A stretch of DNA of 64,000 bases from Yponomeuta sedellus (GCA_934045075.1 OW203725.1:13948269-14012268), one strand, 5' to 3'. Counted from the first letter of the stretch, positions 34,792 through 45,234 are shown. Made by a program: numbers and translations. Notes: generated from the sequence alone by a model not told the origin.

Positions 34792-36159
34792 TGAACTAAA
34801 ACTAAACTAAGGTCTTAAGAATTCTAAGTCATGTCTCGCGCCATTAAGCCCATGCGAAATCAAAGTCATATGTCGGACATTATACCGCCTTATAATATTA
34901 ATGTAAATTATAATATAAGCATCGATATCTCGTTAATTCAGTATTTAAGTGCACGTTATCTATCACCGCGTAGTGCGAATGTGTGAATTAGCTCCAACCG
35001 GGCCTATTAGTCGAAACACAGACGTTGTTAGCGCGTGTCCGCCTTTACATTACACCTTCCAATTAGCATAATTGTTAGTTACTGATCACAATAGAATGCC
35101 AAGAATATGCTTGTTTAAAATTATCACTCCAAAATGGATTGATTATTAATGTATTTCCGTGTGAATAATGTATTGGTGTATGTTTCTTACATGGTTACTT
35201 TTCTCATTCTTTAACTCAAATTTTGAAATGACGCCGCTTACTCTAGATTTTTTTTATTTTGACTCACTTCTACTCTACCCTTAGAACAATATAGTTGTCA
35301 TCAGTTAGTATATACAGTTTTAAAATAAACGCTGTGGTTTCGAAGTTATACATTTTGCTAGAACCCTATAAATATATGTAATATATGCATTTTATAGGAT
35401 TGTACACTACGAACGTTCGTGCGATAAGTAAAGTGTGTGTCGACGTGCGGAGATTATAAATTGTATCGTTGTCATATCAGGAGTGGGTTAGGGGTAATTT
35501 ATCGAGAGGCGCGCATTGGGATCACGTGTACAAAGCGCACGCGCCGATGTAACAAATCATGCTTATCGCTCCGCTGAACTCGTCCCATTGCCGCCGTAGA
35601 GCCTGGCCTAGCGACTATTTGCAAAACCTCAGTCCATCTCCAATCACTGATGCATAACTACGAGTCTGAAGGACTGCGTAATAAGTGGCTAAAATATTTC
35701 ATAGGTAATAGGTATCCAACACATGTTGCAGTTAATGAAGAAAAGAAAAGTTTAATTAAAACTAACCAGAATACAACAATAAGAAATCGACAAAACGAGG
35801 TCGAATTAGTGATGAAATTAGTTCGCGTTATCTTCGAAGCAATCTTTGGTTCGTGCCCCGATAAAAAGTTCAAAGTTCCATTAGACTATTAGGTGTGAAC
35901 TCTAATTGGTGCGGCGGTATCGGCCGCCGATCTGCGATTAGATAATCACGATGCAAATAGAAACAGAATTAATTAATGAGATTGGTTGGTGTGCGCGGAC
36001 GCGGCGCACAGACTCGGCGGCCAATCACAGGCAAGGTGCTCTACACTTTGTCACTAATTGGCACTCGTGTGCACTTTTGTGGATGCTCTCTTGTAGCAAC
36101 ATTGCGTCGACGATCTTACCCCCTGTTTTTGTATACAGTCTATTACAACACTGTTAGTT
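34792..36159. other. non-coding, nothing recognised
   Basis: The 80-codon plus-strand frame at 35650-35892 resembles no family. A CCAAT-containing GC-rich spot lies at 35990-36030. Confidence 0.5.
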
Positions 36160-36355
36160 TAACTGCCTCGTTGGTGTCGCGTCTGATTACCATGCCGGAG
36201 GTCGTGGGTTCGATTTCCACTGGAGGATTTCGTAGATTGGTACTAATGCCATCAGACTGGGTGTATTTTCCTGTATGTGAGGCCTTTGCCTGGCTACCAT
36301 AGCACAGGTTATCCTAGCTTAGGACTAGAACAAGTGATTGCATTATATGGAAGTA
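36160..36355 (+). repeat. SINE family C, copy 3
   Basis: tRNA-like head TGCCTCGTTGGTGTCGCGTC, with B box GGGTTCGATTTCC, then the body GCCTGGCTACCATAGCACAG and GACTAGAACAAGTGATTGCA. Confidence 0.75.
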
Positions 36356-36454
36356 AGGTACTCACTTACTTTATACTTTATTGCACACAAAAATTATAAC
36401 AAAAAACAAAATAATAAAAATAAAAAATGTATTATTATGTTGGGTGATATTTTG

Positions 36455-36552
36455 TTTCCATTTAATGGGACCAATTAAGCCGCTCGGGTTTTCTCACGAT
36501 CTTTTCCTTCACAGTTAGTATATGGTATTACTGGTACAAATACCATATACTA
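36455..36552 (-). repeat. SINE D/E scrap carrying a perfect palindrome
   Basis: TTTTCTCACGATCTTTTCCT with TCACAGTTAG is the family module in minus sense. It runs straight into the palindrome TAGTATATGGTATT (36516-36529), 9-base loop, exact inverse (36539-36552). Other copies have this word once (GTGGTATTGCTACTATAAC), so the inversion arose inside the element. Confidence 0.75.
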
Positions 36553-36567
36553 CCAATTATACTACTT

Positions 36568-36665
36568 CTAGAAAAAAAAATCCCAGGCACTGAGTAGTCC
36601 CTTCACCAGACTACTTTGAGTGGAGGTCCCATTGAACGCGGCATAAATCATCTAATTACGAAGAT
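36568..36665 (+). repeat. dispersed repeat family L, copy 2
   Basis: CCCAGGCACTGAGTAGTCCC with TTCACC, then CATAAATCATCTAATTACGA with AGATGCAAA. Homologous to 22255-22352. Confidence 0.65.
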
Positions 36666-38022
36666 GCAAAGATCAAAGATTTTTGTAATATGACAGGAAA
36701 AGGCACGCGGATTGTTCTCTTAGTTATTAAATAGAATTATTTTCTTAGGTACATAATATAATTTCTATTGTAGTAGATTTAAGTCAAATCACAGCAAAGA
36801 TATTTTTAACGTTATATAGGTACGTACTAAAAAAAGTTAATGCAAAAATATAAAAAATACATACCTTAGCGCTTGAAATATCAAATCTCCGGTGGGCACG
36901 CGCGTAGATTAAGCCTATAATCTTTCTCTCTCTCAAAGAGAAGACCTGTGCTGCAATGGGGCGTATACCTATTCCTAGTCTGTTTGTGCTTTACTAATTT
37001 CATTATAAAAAAAAACCTATAATAAATATATCTCAGCCGAAACACTTGTATCTCGATGTTACCGATTGTATTTTTAGATCGATCAATAGCGGCTGATTAC
37101 ATAACACCTCTTTCGCTTATTCGATTACGAGTGCATAGGTACTAACAACATAATAATAAACTCGGCATGAGGTTTTGACTTTAATAAGATTACGAATAAG
37201 ATTGCGATGGTGGAAGTGACATTTCGTTTCTTTCAATTTATTATACAATTTAGTGAAACAAGGCGTAATTCAGGGGTAATTTAATTATTTCAATAAATGT
37301 TGCTTAAGACCCAAAGTAGGATTCTGTGTTGTTATAAACATTGCTCCATCCATTATTTTATATTCAATTTAAGTGTCACTGTCAGTAACTAAGTGTCAAT
37401 ATTGAGTACAAGAAAAAGATGCAATAATATTTTCTTGAAAGAAATTAACTTTGGAGTTAATTTCATTCAAGGTCTTCTTTACTTTATCTCTACTTACTCT
37501 GGACAATTTTAACCTTCAATACCTATTTTTTTCTCTGAATATGAAATGAATGTTTACGGAACCAACTTGAAAAAATGGTTTTTTTGTTTCGTTTTTGTCC
37601 ACTCTTTTATTATTATTTATTAATCTAATCAAAGTCCGACCAGGGTGCCTTAGGCGCGACCTATCACTGTCTTCACCTCATGTGCATACTCACTTTCGCA
37701 CACGAACCTGTTTCTTAAACGGAGGATTTGGTAAAAGTCTGCAAACTGTTCTAAGAGTGCATTCGAGTTAAACATATTGTTGGAAAGGCATTGCGGTTGA
37801 GCAATGAGCTCTTGATGTCAGGTTCAGAGGTTAATGGCGGTGATTATGATCTCATTGGACAACCCTCATGCTTCTAAGTGACACGATAATGATATTATTA
37901 TACCATTTACGTTTATTACAATTCTGTATTTTGTGAATAGTACAAACTGGTGCACCAAAATTTTGGCCTTACATAGTACAAAGTTTTGTGTTGTAAATGT
38001 ATGATATAGGTATCTTGTAAGA
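36666..38022. other. non-coding with a D/E tail scrap
   Basis: 36870-36965 keeps family D/E words in minus sense (GGTGGGCACGCGCGTAGATT, CTCTCTCAAAGAGAAGACCT). The rest is AT-rich with nothing recognised. Confidence 0.45.
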
Positions 38023-38069
38023 AAGTGGTAGTGTTCGTAATTGCGATCATATTAGGAACACTACCACTT
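38023..38069. repeat. palindrome, 14-bp perfect arms
   Basis: AAGTGGTAGTGTTC (38023-38036), 19-base loop, exact inverse GAACACTACCACTT (38056-38069). Confidence 0.85.
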
Positions 38070-38289
38070 ATTAGAATAAAAACTAGGGAGCTAGAGATAA
38101 AATATGGATAGATATTTTTAGATAGAGGGGGATAGAGATGTATATACTCAACACTTCCGGCACCATTGACATAAAAAAGATACGCGTCGAATTGAGAACA
38201 TCCTCGCTTTCGAAGTCGGTTAAAAAGACAATGATGTGGAAGTGTATTGCGACCTCCTTGGACTTACTTGGTAATAACTGCTTTAACTG

Positions 38290-38346
38290 TAGCAAGCAAG
38301 ATGGTACAATATGAGCCGGGAGCCTGTGACCTCATGGCCGGGTGAC
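38290..38346 (+). repeat. dispersed repeat family N, copy 1
   Basis: GTAGCAAGCAAGATGGTACA, then ATGAGCCGGGAGCCTGTGAC with CTCATGGCCGGGTG. Nearly the same at 39527-39580. A CpG-rich patch (38340-38375) follows. Confidence 0.75.
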
Positions 38347-38595
38347 CGGCGCAGGCGGCGGCGCGGCGCCCACTGCATAAAGGTGCGCCCACAATATGTG
38401 AACTGCTGCACATTTTTACGTGCTGCACATTTCTACTTAATATCGCCAACAGATTTGGAATAAATGCATAAAGCCTAGTGGGCTGAAATCATTGGCAAAT
38501 TTTCGACAATTGCTTGAATTTCTACTCTAATTTGACCACAAGTTACTTTTCTTATTTAGCATTATAATCGGATTCGGTACCTACAAATATTTTAA
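38347..38595. other. non-coding, CpG-rich start
   Basis: Nothing recognised apart from two close copies of GTGCTGCACATTT / CTGCTGCACATTT at 38402-38436. Confidence 0.4.
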
Positions 38596-38668
38596 GGCGC
38601 TACACGGTGCTAACTAGCGCCACCAATTGAATAATAATCGAAACTTCTTTTATAATACCTACTTTTTT
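38596..38668. mobile_element. MITE family I, left end only
   Basis: Preceded by TTAA (38592-38595) and starts GGCGCTACACGGTGCTAACT with AGCGCCACCAATTGAATAA, homologous to the left end of the intact copy at 44449-44743. The right end is missing; SINE A copy 7 starts soon after. Confidence 0.7.
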
Positions 38669-38711
38669 TCTAAAAATTGTTGTCACAGTTGACAACATTT
38701 ATGATTATATT

Positions 38712-38967
38712 ATTTTTAATGCACTAACCCGATGTAAAACCTAACTGCAAAGTAGGTACTCGGGGCTGCAAGTGATGCAAATTATTTCAGCCAGATGTCG
38801 CTACCTGTACGTAATACAGAGAATATTGTAAAGAGGTTCGAAATTTCACTGATGCCGGTGAGTCGCCCATTAGCTCAGTTAGAAAGAGCGCTGGCACGGA
38901 TAGCCAGAGGTCGCGGGTTCGAATCCCAGCATGGGTGGAATTTTTAGCCTCTAAATAGGTTTTTAAC
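38712..38967 (+). repeat. SINE family A, copy 7 with intact tRNA-like module
   Basis: The module (38865-38937) has A box TTAGCTCAGTTAG, B box GGTTCGAATCC and the CTGGC/GCCAG stem. Its start is odd: AATGCACTAACCCG (normally the opposite-strand outer end) is fused to GATGTAAAACCTAACTGCAA, another inversion-type junction. It is nearest to the Snail-family gene, about 1.5 kb downstream of its stop. Confidence 0.8.
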
Positions 38968-39733
38968 ATTTATGATGTTCACTCTTTCGAGAGACGCGTT
39001 ACAAAAGAAAAAATATTTTTTTAGCGATTTACACTCTTGAGAATTCTTAGTGGGATGAATCAATTGGAGTAGATATTTTCGGGAATTGTTGGACTTTTTT
39101 CTATTAAGACTCCAATGTGAACGCATCTTGCTTTGAAGCCCGACCTACTTCTGTGGGTCCGCGCGACTGTTGCGAGTCGCTCTATTGTCTCGCAGATAAA
39201 CAGCTAAGTGATTAGTTGCAAATTGGAACTGTTGTTACACTAACAAGCGAACACTACGTACCTGTTACGTACCCAAGACTGAGTGTGGAGAAGTTTTGTC
39301 CCAATTTTTCTCCATAATAAACTGTACTTAATTTTTGTACATCTTATTTGGGTTCAAAAATTTTTTTAATACTCTTAAGATTAAATACTCTTAAGAAAGT
39401 AAGGATACATTATAGAACTTGGTATTTTTAATTATTTATAACTAAGATGAGCATTAATTTGATAAAAATAATGAATTTCCGTATTTTGACCATTTGTTTG
39501 AGACAAAAGTAGAATGAAACTAGGTATAGCAAGCAAAATGGTACAAAATGAGCCGGGAGCCTGTGACCTCAGGACCGGGTTGTTGCTTTAAATTGGCATC
39601 TAAGTAGGTATATTTAATTTATTACATTCACAGTACGCTACTATGAATAAGCTTTTGATTTTATTCCGACTACCTATATATACTTTATAGGCGTGATTTG
39701 TGATCTGGTTGAGTTATTTTATCAGCTATCAAT
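38968..39733. other. non-coding region distal to the Snail-family gene
   Basis: Apart from family N copy 2, AT-rich and unrecognised. It is downstream of the gene's transcription direction. Confidence 0.4.
39527..39582 (+). repeat. dispersed repeat family N, copy 2
   Basis: ATAGCAAGCAAAATGGTACA, then ATGAGCCGGGAGCCTGTGAC with CTCAGGACCGGGT. Homologous to 38290-38346. Confidence 0.75.
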
Positions 39734-40479
39734 TTTATTCGTTTTGCAATACGCCATTGCAAACTACGAATACTTCTTAAAAAAAGGGATTGTAATAAAA
39801 AAAATGTGGTTATCATGTAAAACTTTTTTATATTTTTGTTTACGGAGGTAACAGAAAGGAACGCATTGGCTTATGTAGAGCCTCTCAGACACAGTAATAT
39901 TTTTTTTATCAAAAATAGCGTCGCACGGACATAGGTACGGTACATTATATTGTATTGTAACTTTTTTCAGAGAATATATTAGATCATTTATAATTAAGGC
40001 ACTTTTTACATGGCTTAGTAGGTATAAAATATATTATTATCAAGTGTATGACACTCGGCAAATGCCACATGACTAGTGAAGCCGCGGTCGCAACGCGACT
40101 GACGTTAAATAACTATTTTTAACCTAACTTATTAAATAAAAGGCAGAATGTACATTGGTCCCTTTACAAACACACACAAGTTTGTTCTACTACTAGTTGT
40201 AACACAGAACAATAAACACACAAATAAGGGAAATTTACATGAATAATAATTTAACTTAAAAACTACCTAACGGTTTCAAGTGATCGTTGCGAGTGTTAGA
40301 TATCTGTATTTTAGAGATCGGGCCGTTTTGTAATGTCTGGTTCACTCTATAGGCGAGTGCGTTAGGACAATGTATTAAAAGAGTGATGTGAATCATCGTC
40401 TTAGTGCATTCAATAGTTCTACTAACACTAAAACACTCGCTCTTTAGTAACGTGAACCTGGCCGTAAAGTCAGTCTTGT
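39734..40479 (-). other. probable 3' UTR of the Snail-family gene
   Basis: From the TGA down to the first minus-strand AATAAA I can find (39734-39739) is about 740 bp; another AATAAA is at 39659-39664. No competing gene or large repeat interrupts the interval. The exact cleavage site cannot be seen, and an unusual poly(A) signal closer to the stop is possible. Confidence 0.4.
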
Positions 40480-41891
40480 TCAGTAGGCGTGCAACGGCGC
40501 CGGCGTCGACGTCGGTGCTGCGGGGTAGTCGTAGGGCGAGCCGCAGCCGCAGCCACCTTCCACGTGCTTGCTCAGCAGCGACATGCGCGAGAACGTCTTG
40601 CCGCAGCCCGAGCACGAGTACTTTTTTACGTCGGAGTGGGTCTGAAGGTGTGCGCGCAGATTCGAGCGGTCGGCGAAGGCGCGTCGGCAATGGTGGCAAG
40701 AGAATGGTTTCTCGCCGGTATGCGTCCGAATATGTCCCTGCAGCAGCCAGGGCCGCGAGAACGCCTTGCCGCACAGGTGGCACTTGCAGGGCAGCGTGTG
40801 GGTGCGGATGTGCATCTTGAGCGCGCCAAGCGATGTGTACACCTTGGCGCAATACTTGCAGCTGAACGACTTGCGCGCTAAGCTGCCCTCTGCCGCTGCG
40901 CAGTGGTACTGCTGGTGCTTTGACAGCCCTGAGTACGTAGAGTACGATTTGGCGCAATCGGGGCACTGGTAGCGGGGTCTCCGCGGACCGGACATCGAGA
41001 CGCCCGAGTCTGACGAGACTGAGCCGGGCGATCTCAAGTCTTCAGGGCAAGGTGGCGGTGAGATTGACGAGGGCGGCGAGGCTGGTGAGTACCGAGAGTA
41101 GAGCTGTGCGTGGCTCGGCGGCGAGAGCGCGGGGGCTGGTTGGTACATGTCTTCGAGCGGGCTGCAGTAGGGGGCGTAGAGTGTGGGCAAGTAGGGGTAG
41201 TGCGGCGCGGGGCGCGCGATGTCGGCGGGCGGCGATGGCTGCAGGCGCGCGTGGCAGGCCGCCAGGTATTCCAGCTGCTGTGGCGGCGGCGGTGGCCAGT
41301 CACGTGGCTCCGCCTTCACCGCGCCGCCTACCGGCGACGATGCCTTGCTTGGGTACTGACCAGTCTTCGATAGATCCTCAGGCTTTGTGCTTAAATTCTG
41401 AGGTTGTTCATTCTCCGTGTCATCTGTTGACAGGGCAAAAAATAACGTCAATAAGTTGTAAATTCAAAAAATCCGGAAGCTAAATATGCTACAAAGAACT
41501 ATTTGTACAGTACCTACTCTTCAAAAAATATTCTTCTCAGTTCTTAGGTGTATCAGTTACATAATCTAAGTATATCAAATAATAGCTAACTGGCACAACA
41601 GTGCAGGATATTTTGTATAAAACTAATATAATACATCTGTGTGTGATACTCTTTTTTATTTTTACTTTTTTACGGCTACCTACATAAAAATTGCAAACAA
41701 CAAAAATACTTACAGGAGAAATGGTTGTAATGTAGCAGAGTAGTGGTAGCGAGGTGGGCGGGATGCGGCGGAGTGGTGGGCGGCGTCGCCGGCCGCTCCT
41801 CCCGCACCAACACCGGCCGCTTCTTCAGCGGACAGTGACCGTACTTTTGGGACATCAGCCCACGAGACGACTGGTTTTCCTCTACAAGCAT
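40480..41891 (-). CDS. esg: Snail-superfamily zinc-finger repressor, Escargot-like (2 exons)
   Basis: Join of exon 1 (41891-41714) and exon 2 (41423-40480), 373 codons plus TGA. The start is the ATG giving MLVEENQ; the same frame extends upstream only through GTG codons. Residues 20-27 read CPLKKRPV, the N-terminal motif of insect Snail/Escargot/Worniu; MLVExN at the very start matches Escargot best. Exon 2 brings PQNLS (67-71) and PEDLS (74-78), both of the P-x-(N/D)-L-S type that recruits the CtBP corepressor, then a Pro/Ser/Tyr-rich linker. Five zinc fingers follow: C213/C216/H229/H233, C248/C251/H264/H268, C274/C277/H290/H294, C302/C305/H318/H322, and a C2HC finger C330/C333/H346/C351. 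[18 protein letters not shown] and HTGEKPF are family hallmarks. The family binds CAGGTG E-boxes in the nucleus and represses targets in neural, tracheal and stem-cell fates. The protein is shorter than Drosophila Escargot (about 470) and close to Snail (about 390), and lacks Escargot's acidic stretch, so the paralog name is less sure than the family. Confidence 0.95.
41424..41713 (-). other. intron of the Snail-family gene, 290 bp, phase 1
   Basis: The donor reads CT|GTAAGTATT. The acceptor reads TTTTTTGCCCTGTCAACAG|AT. Exon 1 leaves one base (T) and exon 2 supplies AT, making a Tyr codon (residue 60) and keeping the reading frame open on both sides. Confidence 0.9.
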
Positions 41892-41943
41892 CTTGATCTT
41901 CACAATCACTTAAATATCCAAAGTTCTTTTAATTGTATCACAA

Positions 41944-41970
41944 TCACTGACGTGTTAACAGTCCAAACAT
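41944..41970 (-). promoter_or_regulatory. upstream ORF of 8 codons in the 5' leader
   Basis: ATG at 41970 encodes MFGLLTRQ and stops at TGA (41946-41944), 52 bases before the main ATG. Short leader ORFs like this can lower translation of the main frame. Whether this one does is unknown, and it is real only if transcription starts upstream of it, as the promoter call implies. Confidence 0.45.
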
Positions 41971-42039
41971 CGCACAGTTAGTCGAAGTGTAAGTCAGGGT
42001 CGGAACGCGACAGTACGTGTTCGCTCGTTGACGTCCGGA

Positions 42040-42300
42040 GGTCGGAATGGTGCGGCGAGGAGCGGCGCGCGCTTTTATGCGCTCCCCGGCAGCGGCGGCC
42101 AGGTGGCGGCGGGACGGCTCGCACGTGCGCCGGGCCCAATCGGCGGCGGGCGCGGCGGGCCCGGCCAATGGCGGCGCGGCGGCGCGGGGCGGGGGCGCCG
42201 GCACCTGCGCCCGACCAGCGCCGAGGCTCCGCGCGGTGCGATATGCTCTCCAGCTTGCCTCCGCGAACTCCGCAGCCTCTGAGCCAACTCTCAGCTGAAT
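42040..42300 (-). promoter_or_regulatory. core promoter and proximal CpG-rich region of the Snail-family gene
   Basis: On the minus strand, CATAAAAG (42079-42072) is a TATA-type box. CCATTCC (42050-42044) fits an initiator, with its A (42048) 29 bases after the first T of the box. This gives a leader of about 157 bases. Upstream are CCAAT (plus-strand 42136-42140 and 42165-42169), CACGTG (42122-42127), and two CAGGTG-type sites (42100-42105; CACCTG 42202-42207, which in minus sense is GCAGGTG, the Snail consensus). The block is very GC- and CpG-rich against an AT-rich background. Confidence 0.6.
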
Positions 42301-43389
42301 AACACGACGTGCTCCCTTTTTTTGCGCGTCTCTCGAGGTTAAACACCTTTGCGACGTCTCTTTTTTCGTCTCCGCGCAGCAAACGTTGACGTCGTTTTGC
42401 TAGAATGACGAGATGAATCTCTGTAGGTTTAAGATTTTGGGCTGAACGAAATGTTGGAGTAGCAAATAAACATGTCTTGAAAATAAACGTGCCATCGACT
42501 GTATACCTACCTAGCTTCGTCAAATCTGTACTTACCTATGTCCGACAACCGAATTATGGGTTCACTCCTGTAATCAAAATTGTAACCGACTAACCCTTCT
42601 ATTACGTAACAATCCACTCTATCAGGTTAAGCATTTAGACGACTCCAAAGTGTCAAAATATGTACCCATTTGACAGCTGGAGTAGCTTAAAAAAAGTAAA
42701 AATCTACGTCACTCAACCGTGGATACTTACAAAATAGAACTCCTGAACTGTAAACTACTAATATATTTATTAAGCAGTAACTATTTAAAAAAAAATCGCG
42801 ACGAGAACCACTGGTCAAGTATTCGATTAACCTAAATAACTTGAAGACAATGACATAACATGAACAAAGCGTAGCTAATAGGTAGGCACCTATACGATAG
42901 GTACCTAGGTCGTACTCGTATTACACAATGTCACCCATAACGGTAATGCATGATTATATTGCATGTAGTAGTTAAAATGTTATTGGAGCTGACGATGACA
43001 CACCGCGCCACGCGCAGCTTGGCACAACTTGACCTTGCTCTATTTCCTGCCAGTTTCGTCTTCCTTCCTATCACGATTTATTATTATTACAAACCACACT
43101 TCAGCTTTAAGTGATGTACGAATACCTATAATATACGACACCTCTAGTTGACATACCTAATCAAGTATGCGCAGGCCATAGATTGTGTTAATGCAAGAAA
43201 CCATTGTCAAGCCACTATCTTTGACAAATGTTGACCAGTAACTTGGCTCTTCAAGTTCACTCTGAAAAACGCGTCAAGCTTCAATATATTTAATGCATCC
43301 GTCACTCTGTACTTTGCACCGTTTGTTGCCACTAAATTAGCCCCTCTTGAAACGGCCCGATACGAGTAACATCGGCGGCGTACGAGCAA
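42301..43389. other. upstream flank of the Snail-family gene, no gene seen
   Basis: Likely place for regulatory DNA given its position, but no specific element was recognised apart from lepidopteran background words (TAGGTACCTAGG and similar at 42880-42910). Confidence 0.45.
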
Positions 43390-43547
43390 GGGCCTGTTTC
43401 GTATACTACAATTCAAGGTTTACTATGACAGTTCGATGTAATTGCAGAGTCAATAACACCTCAAATTAACTAGTAGGAAGACTCGGCTACTCAATGTACA
43501 TCGAATTGTTATGATGCTTAGTTGGCATTGTAGTTTTATAAAAGTAT
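43390..43547. mobile_element. MITE family H, best copy
   Basis: The left arm (43397-43440: CTACAATTCAAGG, ACTATGACAGTTCGATGTA) is inverted in the right arm (43492-43545: TGTACATCGAATTGTTATGA, ATTGTAGTTTTATAAAAG) with mismatches. No coding capacity. The two central words GAGTCAATAA and AAGACTCGGCTACTC fill a short core. Confidence 0.65.
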
Positions 43548-44444
43548 AATATAATGCGTAGTCACAGTAGGGATCTATAGGTGCGATTTCTAATTGCCCA
43601 GGGGAAAAAACAAAAAAACATATTGGAGCAGTTACGCACGCATTACCATTTAGGTATATTATGCGATAGTTGTCATCCATCACATATCGGTGGAACTATT
43701 AGTCATTGTGTGGTGTCTTGCAATGACCAGATGCTATCACGGCGGAGCCTCGCGGCGCAAGTGCCGGGTCACGGGTCATTAATAATAAGCTAGAGCTGTA
43801 ATAAATCGGCACCTCATATGTCATGTGAACGTGTCAATCGACTTTGCCGATCGCCATTGCGTGGAGGAGATGCTATTTATTGATTACGCCGCATAAACAA
43901 TGCAGCGCAATAAAGATAGGCTTTGGATATGTACACCATTTAAAGTTTTTAAAGTTCACCTGTAGTTTCATTTATTAAGTGTGTATGAATGATGAATAAT
44001 GATTGTTGATATACGACTGGGAATATTACTAGGTACTGGAAGACTTTCTACGGAGCTTCCAAACGGACAACCTGGAGTCAACTGAACCCTTTTAGCATGA
44101 TACTGAAAAATGTTCTTTGTACGCCGTTTCAAATTTTTGAACCAATTATAAAGTGCACTCATTGAAAATTTGTAGTTAGCGACTTTTGATAAGGTTCAAA
44201 AGTCACTTTGCTGTGGGGCTAACTGACATTAGAGTGGGTATCAGAAATTGGAAAAAGTCACACATATAGCATTTTTCTGTACACTGCAATTTCCTAATTC
44301 CCCTTTTTATCATACAATGTACGATCTCTTTTCAAATTAGGTACCAGGTATTACAAATTATTGCAAATAACCATCTTGGCTATAGAATAGTTAGAACTCC
44401 AATGTTTCAGATGAGAAACACAATATTAAATCGTTGAAAATCAC
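43548..44444. other. non-coding, nothing recognised
   Basis: No protein-like frame. The plus-strand frame 43581-43793 has no known domain. Confidence 0.5.
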
Positions 44445-44448
44445 TTAA

Positions 44449-44743
44449 GGTGCTCTGGAGTGCTAACTAGCGCCACCAATCTAATAAAAATCATAACTAG
44501 TTTTATTACGTTTAAAGTAAACACCTTGTGATGTTTAGTTTAACAATAAAATGTATCTTAAATTGACAATAATTTTTAGAACAGTCTACAGTCTAGAACC
44601 TATCTAGGAGAGTCGTAGGATGTTGATAATAGGTTCTAGGCTGTGTGACCGTAAGATTATTGATGTTTAAAAAAATGAACGTATTATAAAACAAGTTATG
44701 ATTTTTATTAGATTGTTGGCGCTAGTTAGCACCCGAGAGTGCC
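44449..44743. mobile_element. MITE family I, intact, TTAA target duplication
   Basis: Flanked on both sides by TTAA (44445-44448 and 44744-44747). About 60-bp terminal inverted repeats: left GGTGCTCTGGAGTGCTAACT with AGCGCC and TCTAATAAAAATCATAACTA; right GGCACTCTCGGGTGCTAACT in minus sense with the same continuation. A second inverted pair lies inside (GTCTAGAACCTATC / GATAATAGGTTCTAGGC, near 44591-44641). No ORF. TTAA duplication is the hallmark of piggyBac-type transposition, so a piggyBac-mobilised MITE is the likeliest reading. Confidence 0.75.
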
Positions 44744-44747
44744 TTAA

Positions 44748-45234
44748 TAAAAGGCTTTTCAATACCTACAGAACTTAGACTACGAATCAGTTTGGTTTGG
44801 TGTAAAAGCGCTTTGTTCTCTCTTTCTCCGTTGTTGCTATAGATATGTAGACTTACATATTAGGAGGATAACGATTGCAAATGCTAGTAAAGTAACAATG
44901 CCTATCAGGGAGTTCGTAACCGTAAAGGTCCACGAAACCAGTTTGTGTCAGACAAAGGGACTTCCTTGTATCAAATGGAACCAAACGAGACAAGTTCGCA
45001 ACCCCTTCCCAACGCGGAAACATAACGTCCAAAGCTCTTTGTTGCATTTTTTGTGTGACCAGTAGTAATTCACACACTGCACCATTCTCCCTCCGTGGGT
45101 AATTTGGGTTTCTCACACATATCAGTCCAACCGTTTGCAGAAGCCTATATATGTACCTATAGTTTGTTACATCTGAGATTTTCGCAGTTAATCTCAAGCA
45201 AACTCTGAGGTACGTGGAGACAACATTAGGCACT
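44748..45234. other. non-coding with a 126-codon open frame of unknown nature
   Basis: The minus-strand frame 44853-45233 is open for 126 codons, but no domain is recognisable and it begins at the edge of a SINE. It is within the length expected by chance for a window this size. Confidence 0.4.

Noticed and set aside
38865..38937. A functional tRNA-Ser(GGA) gene
   Set aside because: The same module recurs in about ten copies with common non-tRNA flanks, has no long variable arm, and mispairs at the acceptor/T-arm junction. It is a SINE module.
40404..40966. Long open frames on both strands across the zinc-finger exon (for example 236 codons minus, 138 and 130 codons plus)
   Set aside because: Shadows of the GC-rich zinc-finger coding exon. 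Only the frame with five C2H2/C2HC fingers is real.
41052..42523. Arg/Ala/Pro-rich open frames over the Snail-family N-terminal coding and promoter DNA
   Set aside because: Open because of CpG-rich composition. They overlap the coding exons in wrong frames or the promoter.
44853..45233. 126-codon open frame on the minus strand as a possible gene
   Set aside because: No recognisable domain, begins at a SINE edge, no convincing splice or promoter context. Frames of this length are expected by chance in 64 kb at this composition.
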